Positions 1 through 7,494 of a stretch of 12,396 nt of DNA are shown here, piece by piece (position 1 is the first letter of the stretch; the number at the start of each line of letters is the position of its first letter). A model generated the notes under the pieces. The model searched no databases. It was given only the letters and a program-made list of their open reading frames with translations, and had not been told where the DNA came from. Source of the stretch: Defluviitaleaceae bacterium (GTDB taxonomy: Bacteria; Bacillota; Clostridia; Lachnospirales; UBA5962); assembly GCA_009787435.1 (NCBI GenBank), contig WRFW01000194.1, positions 1 through 12,396 on the forward strand. Reading direction: 5' to 3'. The position numbers were made by a program, and so were the translations under genes.

Positions 1-45
1 CCTTTTTTATGTGTTTCTTTAAACAAGGATATTAAAATATCAAAA

Positions 46-900
46 CTAATTTTTAATATTAAGTTCGTTCTTTAAATCTTGAACCCATTCAACAGGCATT
101 TTAACTGCTTTTGCTATCATGTCTATATCTAAACCCATTTTAAGCAGTTCAATAGTTGTTTCCTTAGCTTTTTTAAGTTCACCCTCTGCCTTAGCTTCTT
201 TTTTAGCCTCAATAACCATTGCTCTTTCTCTCAATTGTGCCATCTCTCTATTGTAAGCCTGTTGCCTTAGCTTTTCATCTTGGCTTATTTCTTTTAATAT
301 TGTTACTGCTTTACTTACTACTTCATTTTTTTGTGCTAACATCTCAAAGTCGCTCCTTTCCTCAGATTTTATAAATTTTATCCAGTTCCATAACATTGTA
401 CCATCATCTATATCTGGTAGCTTTTTTAATTCTAATGTGTGTATCTCTGTTGATTTTGAAAATGTATGCCCTGTTTTTTCGCTATGATAGTTAAATATAT
501 CATGGTAATACTCGTGTGTTTCTATTAATTTATAGCCTGTTATTACTATTGCTACTACCTTTTTAAGCTTATAATTATCACCCTTAAATTTTTGATTTGT
601 TACGGTTTTTGATATGCCATATACAATTCTATCCTCCATAGATGGGTCTTTGTCTAACTGTATTTCAACATTAATTATTTCACCATTTGTTTCAACTCGA
701 ACATCAATAATTGCAGTTTTATCATTTTCTTTTTCAGATTTTGTACTTGGGTCAAGAATAGCTATATTTATTTTATCTTCACTAGGTATGCTTAAAACTG
801 CCTTTAAAAAACTTTCTAATATTTCTTTATTCAGTTCATTACCAAAAATAGTTTTGAAAACTAAGTCTATTTTGGGTTTTAATAATGGTTTTTCTTGCAT
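46..900 (-). CDS. Rpn/PDDEXK_2 family nuclease (transposase-like)
   Basis: A 284-residue cytoplasmic protein of the PD-(D/E)XK nuclease superfamily, the PDDEXK_2 group often labelled Rpn recombination-promoting nuclease or putative transposase. The opening KPKIDLVFKTIFG (residues 8-20) is the typical start of this family. The likely catalytic residues are D66 (IIDVRVE) and E79/Q81 (NVEIQ), an ExQ variant of the ExK motif. Residues 124-140 (YKLIETHEYYHDIFNY) also fit family members. The C-terminal third is Lys/Glu-rich and helical, probably a coiled coil (about 205-255). Length is normal for the family. The ATG has an AGAGGT ribosome binding site and its own promoter, so it looks monocistronic. 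These genes are mobile and often present in several copies per genome. DNA cleavage that promotes RecA-independent recombination is known for E. coli RpnA; here it is inferred from family only. Confidence 0.88.
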   Translation of the reverse strand: MQEKPLLKPKIDLVFKTIFGNELNKEILESFLKAVLSIPSEDKINIAILDPSTKSEKENDKTAIIDVRVETNGEIINVEIQLDKDPSMEDRIVYGISKTVTNQKFKGDNYKLKKVVAIVITGYKLIETHEYYHDIFNYHSEKTGHTFSKSTEIHTLELKKLPDIDDGTMLWNWIKFIKSEERSDFEMLAQKNEVVSKAVTILKEISQDEKLRQQAYNREMAQLRERAMVIEAKKEAKAEGELKKAKETTIELLKMGLDIDMIAKAVKMPVEWVQDLKNELNIKN

Positions 901-938
901 GGTTGATTACCTCTTTTTCTATTGCTGTGATATTAATT

Positions 939-967
939 ATTATACTACAAAAACTTTTTAAAGTAAA
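939..967 (-). promoter_or_regulatory. Promoter of the Rpn-like nuclease gene
   Basis: Read on the minus strand there is a perfect TATAAT (939-944) and, 17 bp upstream, TTTACT (962-967, 4 of 6 matches to TTGACA). It lies about 40 bp before the ATG at 900, with the AGAGGT ribosome binding site between. This is a normal vegetative-sigma promoter layout. It is assigned by sequence only. Confidence 0.55.
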
Positions 968-1049
968 GGGCTTATAAATATTACTTTCGTATGTTATTTT
1001 TTCTTGTAAATTCAATGTTTCCTTAAACTTTTTGCAGGAATAAAAAATT

Positions 1050-1115
1050 TACCCTTGACAAAAGCCCTCACCCCCAGTTTTGCCACTGCATGCAGATTGT
1101 GCCACCCGCTAGGCA
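1050..1115. other. G+C-rich intergenic patch between nuclease and threonine aldolase genes
   Basis: About 58% of 1052-1115 is G or C (counted by eye), against roughly one third in the surroundings. It contains a perfect 10-bp palindrome CTGCATGCAG (1086-1095) and two TGCCAC copies (1081-1086 and 1100-1105). It could be a remnant of a mobile element end or a dispersed intergenic repeat. No open frame or convincing rho-independent terminator was found in it. Confidence 0.3.
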
Positions 1116-1121
1116 TAATTT

Positions 1122-2159
1122 TTATTTTCTATCAAATTTTTCAATCAATTTTAAAACAGTTTCTACATCTTCTCTAGTAATTCCTGAATGTGTTACAAAA
1201 CGGTTTATGTTGCCAGAATAAGCACCACTAACTACAACGCCATTTTCTATCATATAACTTTTAAACTTATCTTGTTCAAAGTTTTCTTCTGTTTCAAAAA
1301 ACACCATGTTTATGTGCACATTTTCTAAATCAACTTTAAATCCTAAATCTTTTAACCCTTTTGCTAATATTTTTGCATTTAAGTGGTCTTCTCCTAAACG
1401 GTTTATCATAGTTTCTAATGCAATTATTCCTGCAGCCGCTATTACACCTGCTTGCCTCATTCCGCCGCCTAGCAGCTTTCTATTTTTTCTTGCTTTTTCT
1501 ATAAATTCAGCAGAGCCGCATAAAAGAGAGCCTATAGGAGCAGATAAACCTTTAGAAACACAAAACATTAAAGAGTCTGTATATTTTGCTAGTTCTTTTG
1601 CTTCCACTCCTAAATATAAAGCGGCGTTAAATATTCGTGCACCATCTAAATGAACAGGTATTTTTTTCTCTTTTGCAGTTTCATAAATTTCTTTCATATT
1701 TTCAAGTGGTAAAACCATGCCGTTTCCTAAGGCATTTTCAAGGCATATAAGCCCTGTTTCTGGGTAATGAATATTATCTTCTCTTATTCTTTCTTTCACT
1801 TCTTTTGCTGAGATAAATTGATTAGTATTATCTATCGTTTTAAAGTTTACTTGGGAGATAATCGCCGCCCCTCCAACTTCGTTTTCGGCAATGTGTGAAT
1901 GAAAACCTAAAATAATTTCTTGTCCCCGGGTCGTATGAGTCATTATTGCTAGTTGGTTTGCCATAGTTCCAGAAGGTGTGAAAAGTGCAGCTTCTTTTCC
2001 TACAATATTTGCAGCTAATTTTTCTAGTTTTGTTACAGTTGGGTCGTTTTTATAAACATCGTCTCCAACTTCAGCTTCTGCCATTGCTTTTCTCATTTCT
2101 TCTGTTGGCATTGTAACCGTATCGGAACGCAAATCAATATTTTTATATAGCCTTTTCAT
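1122..2159 (-). CDS. ltaE: Low-specificity L-threonine aldolase
   Basis: A PLP-dependent fold-type I enzyme (beta-eliminating lyase/threonine aldolase family) that cleaves L-threonine or L-allo-threonine to glycine and acetaldehyde in the cytoplasm. The 345-residue length is normal. Motifs seen: N-terminal DLRSDTVTMPTEEMRKAM (residues 9-26), VGDDVY (31-36), TPSGTMANQLA (61-71), the PLP-contacting Asp in HLDGARIFNAA (D172), and the Schiff-base lysine K203 in CVSKGLSAPIGSLLCG. All are typical of LtaE. The ATG is preceded by GGGGT at a short distance. It begins 14 nt after the stop of the GT-CsaB fusion gene, so it is probably the last gene of that operon. A direct role in wall polymer synthesis is not evident; glycine or acetaldehyde supply would be a guess. 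Confidence 0.95.
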   Translation of the reverse strand: MKRLYKNIDLRSDTVTMPTEEMRKAMAEAEVGDDVYKNDPTVTKLEKLAANIVGKEAALFTPSGTMANQLAIMTHTTRGQEIILGFHSHIAENEVGGAAIISQVNFKTIDNTNQFISAKEVKERIREDNIHYPETGLICLENALGNGMVLPLENMKEIYETAKEKKIPVHLDGARIFNAALYLGVEAKELAKYTDSLMFCVSKGLSAPIGSLLCGSAEFIEKARKNRKLLGGGMRQAGVIAAAGIIALETMINRLGEDHLNAKILAKGLKDLGFKVDLENVHINMVFFETEENFEQDKFKSYMIENGVVVSGAYSGNINRFVTHSGITREDVETVLKLIEKFDRK

Positions 2160-2173
2160 AGATTACCCCGCTT

Positions 2174-4411
2174 TTATTTATTTTTAAGCAATTCTATTGC
2201 TGCTTTCGCATCATTTTCGCTCAAACTTTTTAGCCTTTTACTATTTTTCTCTATGTCTTGCTTAAGCTCTTCATAATTTTTTTCAATGTAGTCAATTACT
2301 CTTTCTAGCTTTCTAAAATTTAAATTTCCTGCATCTAAGCAAAACTTTTGCCCAGCATATTTTATAAAATAGTCTACTTTAGGGTCGTAAGAAATGCCTA
2401 TAACTGGAGTGTTTGTGCTTATAGCATAAACTAATGTGTGCAGTCTCATAGATAATACAAACCTTGCTTCTTTAATAATAGCTATCATTTCAGAAACACT
2501 TTTCACTTCCAACATTCTACCACGCACTTTTGCTTTTCTCATTATTCTTTCTAAAATTTCTTTATCATTTTCATGCATTGGCATATATATAGGTTCAAGG
2601 TCGTATTCTATGCTCTTTTCAAGCACTACATGTGCTATTTTATCTGCTAAATAAGGGTCATTATCTTTCCAGTTTCTACAAGAAACTATAAAAAATTCTT
2701 TTTTAGCTCTAAATTTTGTTTCCCCAGGCTCTAGTGCAAAAGCAGGGTCAACAGTTAAAGTTACTTTGTCTGTATTTATTCCTAATGCCTTAATTTCTTT
2801 ATAAGAGCCATCTTCACGCAAAGATATATAATCACAAAGTGCTAAAGCTTCTTTTGCTCTCTTAATGTTAGTTATTTTATTTATAGGTCCTATGCCGTTT
2901 CCATAAACCATTAGTTTCATACCACTTCTTTTCGCTAGCTTTAAAAGAAACGTATAATAAAATAGGGATTTTGTGCTAGTTGCATCTTGTATTAGACTGC
3001 CCCCGCCGTAAATAAATAGTTTTGAAGCTTTAAAATATTTAGAGATAGACACATAATCATAACGGTTTATAGCTTTCACATTATGTTCTTCCATCGTTTG
3101 CTTAGGCTGTTTAGAAAGCACTAATATACGTACATCTGGTTTATATTTTCTTATAGTTTCGATTACTGCTTTTAGAAGAGCATCATCTCCGCTATTATCA
3201 AAGCCATAGTAGCCAGAAAGGACTATATCAAACTTATCATTTAATATTTCTTCGTAAATTTCTATATGTCTTCGCTTCATGCTTTCTTTAGAAAAGTTTT
3301 TGCTTGCGTGTTCAAAAAGATTTTTTCCTAGTTTTTCAGCGTGCGGCTTATTTTTAATTAAAGCTATAATTTTTTTAGCTATTTGTTTATAATCTCCAGG
3401 GTTTGCGAGCATTCCTGTTTTATTTTCTTTAATTAAGTCAGTAACCCCGCCAACTGCTGTGCTAATAGTCGGTTTTTTAAGTAATGCACCCTCTAATAAA
3501 ACATATGGAAAGCTTTCTGAATAACTAGTCAACACGTTAATATTTATAACATTTATAAAACTGAAAATGTCTTCAACAAACCCTAGAAAAATTATATTTT
3601 TTTCAATATTTAAATTTTTTGCAAGTTTCTTTAAATTTTGTTCTTCTGGTCCTTCGCCTGCTAAAAGGAAAATTGTATTTGGTTCATATTTTAAAACTAT
3701 TGCCGCCGCTTTAATAAATATTTCGTGCCCTTTAACTTTATCAAATCTACCGATTATACCTACAGTATTTGGCGGTGTTGAGGCAGATGTTTCTTTTTTA
3801 ATTTTTTCTCTTACCGTATGCGGGAAAGTTTTAAAAAAGTTTTGCTCATTTTCTATTTCTGGTTTTTGTTCAAAATCTATTGTGTTATAAACAGTGAAAA
3901 TTTTGTTAGATTCATAGTTTCTTTCCACTAACATTTGTTTAAAATTATTTGAAACTGCAATATAGTAATCCGCAAAGCTAAGCGACACTTTATTAAGCGA
4001 AGTGTATACGTATTTTTTATAAATATTTTCGGTGAAATCTAAGTTATAATCGCTATGGATTGTAGTAACTATAGGTTTGTCTATAAAAGGTCTCAAAAAC
4101 ATAGCTATAAAATTAGCTCTTGCACCATGTGCGTGGATAATGTCGTAATTTTCTTTTTTTATGTGTGAAACTAAAGGGTTAATAATTGTTAAATCGTTTC
4201 TAAATTTTTGTTTGAGAAGTATAGATTTTATTGGTAAATTTTTAACTTCATTATAAAAAACACCTTCCATAAAGCACGCAACAGTAACGTCTATTTCTTC
4301 ACTTAAAGCAGTTAAAAGGGTAAAAACGTGCGTCTTTGCCCCTCCTTTATCACCGCCAGAAATTAAGTGTAACACCGATTGCGGTGCGACTTTTTTCTTA
4401 TTTATATCCAA
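2174..4411 (-). CDS. csaB: Fused GT4 glycosyltransferase - CsaB polysaccharide pyruvyltransferase
   Basis: A 745-residue two-domain enzyme. Residues about 10-390 are a GT-B fold GT4 glycosyltransferase: a Gly-rich N-terminal segment (SGGDKGGAKTHVF), HAHGARANF (93-101), IGRFDKVKGHE (220-230), and the donor-binding E-x7-E pair E299/E307 in SYSESFPYVLLEGAL, followed by the nucleotide-sugar segment STAVGGVTDLI. Residues about 394-740 are CsaB: VLSGYYGFDNSGDDALL (397-413), YGGGSLIQDATS (468-479), YGNGIGPI (503-510) and the RLHTLVYA motif from R656. CsaB transfers pyruvate from PEP to ManNAc-type residues of the secondary wall polymer, making the ketal recognised by SLH domains. The start is TTG (4409-4411) with AGGA about 9 nt upstream; no better in-frame ATG precedes it. 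CsaB is usually a stand-alone protein of roughly 360 residues, so the fusion is notable. It acts at the inner face of the membrane, before export. Confidence 0.9.
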   Translation of the reverse strand: MDINKKKVAPQSVLHLISGGDKGGAKTHVFTLLTALSEEIDVTVACFMEGVFYNEVKNLPIKSILLKQKFRNDLTIINPLVSHIKKENYDIIHAHGARANFIAMFLRPFIDKPIVTTIHSDYNLDFTENIYKKYVYTSLNKVSLSFADYYIAVSNNFKQMLVERNYESNKIFTVYNTIDFEQKPEIENEQNFFKTFPHTVREKIKKETSASTPPNTVGIIGRFDKVKGHEIFIKAAAIVLKYEPNTIFLLAGEGPEEQNLKKLAKNLNIEKNIIFLGFVEDIFSFINVININVLTSYSESFPYVLLEGALLKKPTISTAVGGVTDLIKENKTGMLANPGDYKQIAKKIIALIKNKPHAEKLGKNLFEHASKNFSKESMKRRHIEIYEEILNDKFDIVLSGYYGFDNSGDDALLKAVIETIRKYKPDVRILVLSKQPKQTMEEHNVKAINRYDYVSISKYFKASKLFIYGGGSLIQDATSTKSLFYYTFLLKLAKRSGMKLMVYGNGIGPINKITNIKRAKEALALCDYISLREDGSYKEIKALGINTDKVTLTVDPAFALEPGETKFRAKKEFFIVSCRNWKDNDPYLADKIAHVVLEKSIEYDLEPIYMPMHENDKEILERIMRKAKVRGRMLEVKSVSEMIAIIKEARFVLSMRLHTLVYAISTNTPVIGISYDPKVDYFIKYAGQKFCLDAGNLNFRKLERVIDYIEKNYEELKQDIEKNSKRLKSLSENDAKAAIELLKNK

Positions 4412-4458
4412 TTTTATTAATCCTCGTTAGTAATTATATTTTCTCTATTTAACGCACA

Positions 4459-4484
4459 TTTTAAAAACTTAGCAGTTTTTAAAA
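4459..4484. repeat. A/T-rich perfect inverted repeat at the ligase stop codon
   Basis: Two 11-bp arms, TTTTAAAAACT (4459-4469) and AGTTTTTAAAA (4474-4484), are separated by TAGC. The stop codon of the O-antigen-ligase-like gene (4469-4471) lies inside it. There is only one G-C pair and no T-tract after it on the minus strand, so it is not a strong terminator. A role in mRNA processing or partial polarity ahead of the GT-CsaB gene is possible. Confidence 0.4.
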
Positions 4485-6094
4485 AGATGCTCAATTCTAA
4501 TTAGTGCAAAAATCATGCCCATCATTATAAAGTAAGTTAGCATAGTTCTAGGGTAAAACCAAACGTGTTCTACCATAGCAAAAGCTAGAAATGCTGTAAT
4601 AGAGCTTAAGGCGGCTGCAATATATAGTTTAAGCTCCGCCGCTTGCGAGGTTTCAAAATTTGATTTATCAACCTTTTGCTTAGTGTTTTCATTCTCTATA
4701 GTCTCTTTTTGAGATATCCCGAAAAATGTTATTATTAATTTTTTAATAGCTGAAAAATTGTATGCTATAATTGCTAGAAAACCGCCTATACCAAGTTCAA
4801 GCCAAACATTTAAAAATACATTGTGTGAATGCATAGCACTTCCGGCTAGTTCGTGTGAATATTCAAGGTATATAGACCTAAAAGCCGAAGGTCCCATTCC
4901 AACTCCTGTTATAAAATAGTGCTCAAGCATTCTAAGCGAGCCTTCCCATATCCACATTCTAAAAATGCTAGAGCTGTCTGTTCCTAATGTTGATAATCTC
5001 GCCATAATGAAATCTGGCCAAAAAGGTACACTTAAAAGCCCGATACCCAAGGCTACAGGCACAAGTCTAGGTTTTAAAACTAATACGAAAACACCAACAC
5101 TTCCCGCAATGGCTAAGTATGAAGCACGGGATAAAGTTAAAAGAAGTGCTGCTATTATTAAGCCTAAAGCCGCTAAAAGCAAAAGTTTTTTAAAAGTTCC
5201 TTTAATGATAAAAAATAAAGTAGCTATAAAAGGTAAAAACATAGTTATAAACTTTGCATAGTTATTTGGGTTTCCCATTGTTGAAAATAATCTGCCTGCC
5301 ATATCTGGGTTTGCTTCAAGGTCTATAAAATCTAGCCTTATTTCTATACCAGTTACAAATTGAAAAATACCATAAAGAGCTGTTAAAACTAGAGCAATTA
5401 AAATAAATCCTATAAAAATTCTAAATTTCTTAATGCTGTTTAATGTATAAGTAGTAATTATGCTAATAGCAATGCTTGCAAACATTATGCTTCCTACTCG
5501 AAAGCTATCACCGCCGCCAAAGCCGGTAAATAAACTTATAATAGCGAAAAATGTAAATAAAACTAAGCTAGGTGTTATAAATTCACGCTCAAATTTAATT
5601 TTTTCTGTAAAAATTTGAAAAATGAAAATTGAGCCTAAAAGTATAGCACCCCCTAATATAAAAAAGTTGCTCCAAAATTCGTGAGGCACTATAGACATGA
5701 AAACTACAAAACTACTTAACCCTAAAATGCTAGTTGCAGCTTTAAATGTATCACTACTATTGCTGTCTATAAACCAAAATAAAAGTTTAATAGGGGTTGA
5801 GTTTAAAATAACTGTTTTTGAATATTCTACAACACCTAATGCTATTTTAAATAAAAAGCTCGTTTTGAGTAGTTTGTCAAAAAACATAAATATGGGTTTC
5901 AGCCATTTAAAGCTTAAAAAATTTAAAACTCTGCTATTCCAGTAGTTTCTTTCTGCAGCTATAAAGTTCCATATTACGCTAGTTTTAAATATTCCAAATA
6001 TAGCTTTCATTACTTTGTGAGTAAGGCTATGTTCATACCAATTGTTTAGAGCTATGAAAATTTTCAAAACAAAGTTTACTAATACGCTGTTCAT
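4469..6094 (-). CDS. O-antigen ligase/polymerase (Wzy_C) family membrane protein
   Basis: A 541-residue polytopic membrane protein with about 10-12 hydrophobic segments. Residues about 315-450 match the Wzy_C (O-antigen ligase/polymerase) domain: LTLSRASYLA (319-328, conserved Arg323), RMWIWEGSLRMLEHYFITGVGMGPSAF and MHSHNVFLNVWLELGIGG (421-438), the His-rich loop typical of WaaL, Wzy and TuaE-like enzymes. These proteins polymerise or transfer undecaprenyl-linked glycans on the outer face of the membrane. The first roughly 110 residues are an Arg/Trp/Phe-rich, only moderately hydrophobic extension, unusual for the family. The ATG overlaps the TAA of the upstream DUF4330 gene by 1 nt (TAATG), with a GAGGAAG ribosome binding site, implying translational coupling. 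Next to CsaB, the likely job is polymerising the pyruvylated wall polymer or attaching it to the envelope; the exact substrate is inferred. Confidence 0.87.
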   Translation of the reverse strand: MNSVLVNFVLKIFIALNNWYEHSLTHKVMKAIFGIFKTSVIWNFIAAERNYWNSRVLNFLSFKWLKPIFMFFDKLLKTSFLFKIALGVVEYSKTVILNSTPIKLLFWFIDSNSSDTFKAATSILGLSSFVVFMSIVPHEFWSNFFILGGAILLGSIFIFQIFTEKIKFEREFITPSLVLFTFFAIISLFTGFGGGDSFRVGSIMFASIAISIITTYTLNSIKKFRIFIGFILIALVLTALYGIFQFVTGIEIRLDFIDLEANPDMAGRLFSTMGNPNNYAKFITMFLPFIATLFFIIKGTFKKLLLLAALGLIIAALLLTLSRASYLAIAGSVGVFVLVLKPRLVPVALGIGLLSVPFWPDFIMARLSTLGTDSSSIFRMWIWEGSLRMLEHYFITGVGMGPSAFRSIYLEYSHELAGSAMHSHNVFLNVWLELGIGGFLAIIAYNFSAIKKLIITFFGISQKETIENENTKQKVDKSNFETSQAAELKLYIAAALSSITAFLAFAMVEHVWFYPRTMLTYFIMMGMIFALIRIEHLFKNC

Positions 6095-6570
6095 TATGCT
6101 TCCTCTATACCAGAAATTCTAAGGTGTAAAACGCTGTCTCCTGCTCTAATAGTTACAGTTTGCCCAACAGCAAAGCGGTTTCCATGTATCATTATTCCGT
6201 TGTTGTGAGAGCCTGCAGGAAGTGTTACTTCTGAGGTGAGCCATAAGGAAAGGTCTTCACCGGCTCTGCTTGCTGTTAAAACGCCCTCTGCATTTGGGTT
6301 CCATTCATAGCCTATGCCAGTTTCAATAGCTACCACAGTTCCAAAATTCAAGCTTGTCCCGTGTTGTTCAACATTATCGCCTATGTTTATAGGTTCAACG
6401 ACAAAAGGGTCTATAATAGGTTGAAAAAAGCTTATTCTAAAAGTTTGTGGCTCTGTTGGTGCTATTAAATTATCTTGCCTTGTAAGTAAAAATATTGCGG
6501 CTCCTATAATGCCTAAAATTATTAATAAATCTAATAAATTAATTCCAAATATTTTGCCTTGTTTAAACAT
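6094..6570 (-). CDS. DUF4330 family membrane-anchored protein (second copy)
   Basis: A 158-residue protein with a short basic N-terminus (MFKQGKIFG), one transmembrane segment (about residues 11-29, LLDLLIILGIIGAAIFLL) and an extracytoplasmic domain of roughly 125 residues predicted to be mostly beta. KIFGINLLDLLIIL matches the start of DUF4330 proteins. The motif YEWNPNAEGVLTAS parallels VEYHPNAFGQIVAS in the neighbouring paralogue 6719-7198. The gene has a good AAAGGAG ribosome binding site and is coupled to the ligase-like gene by a 1-nt overlap. DUF4330 has no established biochemical role that I know of. The context suggests an accessory factor for extracytoplasmic handling of the polymer made by the operon. 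Confidence 0.8.
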   Translation of the reverse strand: MFKQGKIFGINLLDLLIILGIIGAAIFLLTRQDNLIAPTEPQTFRISFFQPIIDPFVVEPINIGDNVEQHGTSLNFGTVVAIETGIGYEWNPNAEGVLTASRAGEDLSLWLTSEVTLPAGSHNNGIMIHGNRFAVGQTVTIRAGDSVLHLRISGIEEA

Positions 6571-6718
6571 GTTTTTAATCTCCTTTGTTTTGTGTGGATA
6601 ATAAATAATATTGCGTCAAGTGCGTTTTTAAGTTTGCTTATGCTCGTTTTATTGTAGTAAAATACCTCGTTTCCGTATTCCGTTCCTTGTCTAAACTTAT
6701 TTTATCTCACAAAAATAA

Positions 6719-7198
6719 TTAATATAATAAATTTGAAATGTTTGTAAATATGTTTGTGTCGCCTGCTTGTATAACTATCGTTTCGCCTACAAAAAAAGTT
6801 TGCCCGTTTACCCAAATGCCATTTCGCCAGTTGTGCCCGTAAAATCTGGTAGTTATCTCTAATCTATAGTGGTCTGGTAAATTGCTTGCAACTATTTGCC
6901 CAAAAGCATTTGGGTGGTATTCAACAGTTGGCGTTCTATCTATGTTTATTATTTCGCCAAAGCTGGCACCTGTGTGGTGGTCAAAAACAGGGTCTCCAAT
7001 AAAAACGCTATCGGCAGTGAAAGTTTCTAAATTTTCTATTAAAAATGAAATTTCAATAGGTATAGGGTCTTGAAAAGGGCTTATACCTTGCCCACCAAAG
7101 GCAAACACACCAAAAGCCACTATTAAAGAAACAGTTACTAACACGAAAATATCTATAAGGCTAACTTTGCCAAATAGCTTTCCTTTTTCATCAATCAT
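6719..7198 (-). CDS. DUF4330 family membrane-anchored protein (first copy)
   Basis: A 159-residue protein starting MIDEKGKLFGKVSLIDIFV, the characteristic DUF4330 opening, with one transmembrane segment (about residues 14-34) and a beta-rich domain expected outside the cytoplasm. It shares layout and several motifs with the 6094-6570 product: NxDxP-type turns, the (V/Y)E(Y/W)xPNAxG box, and a C-terminal IxAGDxxxxxxI. The pair looks like an old tandem duplication. The ATG has a GGAG ribosome binding site 6 nt away and is the first gene after the promoter at 7239-7267, so it heads the envelope operon. The 148-nt gap to the second copy has no clear terminator and only promoter-like sequences with poor spacing. 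Function unknown. Confidence 0.8.
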   Translation of the reverse strand: MIDEKGKLFGKVSLIDIFVLVTVSLIVAFGVFAFGGQGISPFQDPIPIEISFLIENLETFTADSVFIGDPVFDHHTGASFGEIINIDRTPTVEYHPNAFGQIVASNLPDHYRLEITTRFYGHNWRNGIWVNGQTFFVGETIVIQAGDTNIFTNISNLLY

Positions 7199-7238
7199 AA
7201 GGTCTCCTAAAATATAATAAATTTTTCTTCCATAAAAT

Positions 7239-7267
7239 ATTTTACAATATTTTTACGAAATAGTCAA
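7239..7267 (-). promoter_or_regulatory. Promoter of the envelope-polysaccharide operon
   Basis: On the minus strand, TTGACT (7262-7267) is followed 17 bp later by TAAAAT (7239-7244), each 5 of 6 to consensus. It lies about 40 bp upstream of the first DUF4330 ATG. It is divergent from the solute-binding protein promoter at 7411-7440; about 140 bp separate the two -35 boxes. Confidence 0.65.
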
Positions 7268-7410
7268 TCTTAATTTTCAAGAATAGCAGAGTAGTGTCTC
7301 TAATATGTTGTAGTTATTAGGCATTTCATGAAAATTAATTGATTGCTTTTCAAAATACTAGCTACTAAACGTTTTAATAATAGAAATACTTGGGCATTTC
7401 AAAAAAAGGA

Positions 7411-7440
7411 TTGACATACAGCGTGCACTTGTAATATAAT
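7411..7440 (+). promoter_or_regulatory. Consensus promoter of the solute-binding lipoprotein gene
   Basis: A perfect TTGACA (7411-7416) and a perfect TATAAT (7435-7440) are separated by 18 bp. The predicted start near 7447 leaves a leader of about 48 nt containing GAGGAGG (7474-7480). The ribosome binding site is 14 nt from the ATG, longer than the usual 6-9. The octamer GGCATTTC occurs upstream at 7320-7327 and again at 7393-7400, just before the -35 box; it could be a regulator half-site but is A/T-rich and may be chance. Confidence 0.75.
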
Positions 7441-7494
7441 GTGTAAGGTGCTTAATCAAGCCTATTTAAAATTGAGGAGGACAATTTAAAAGAA

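Noticed and set aside
614..961. Rightward open frame antisense to the nuclease gene
   Set aside because: It overlaps a well-supported gene on the other strand, has no ribosome binding site and has a low-complexity Ser/Ile/Phe translation.
1081..1121. Rho-independent terminator after the threonine aldolase gene
   Set aside because: Short pairings exist (TGCC/GGCA, CTGCATGCAG), but no stable stem followed by a T-tract on the minus strand was found.
1306..1653. Rightward open frame antisense to the threonine aldolase gene
   Set aside because: A shadow of a gene with clear catalytic motifs. The same applies to antisense frames at 2436-2654, 3567-3890, 4965-5261, 5697-5945, 6882-7073 and 9220-9522.
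6598..6619. TTGACG with TATTAT before the second DUF4330 gene as a promoter
   Set aside because: The spacing is only about 10 bp and no -10-like box lies at 16-18 bp, so an internal promoter is not supported.
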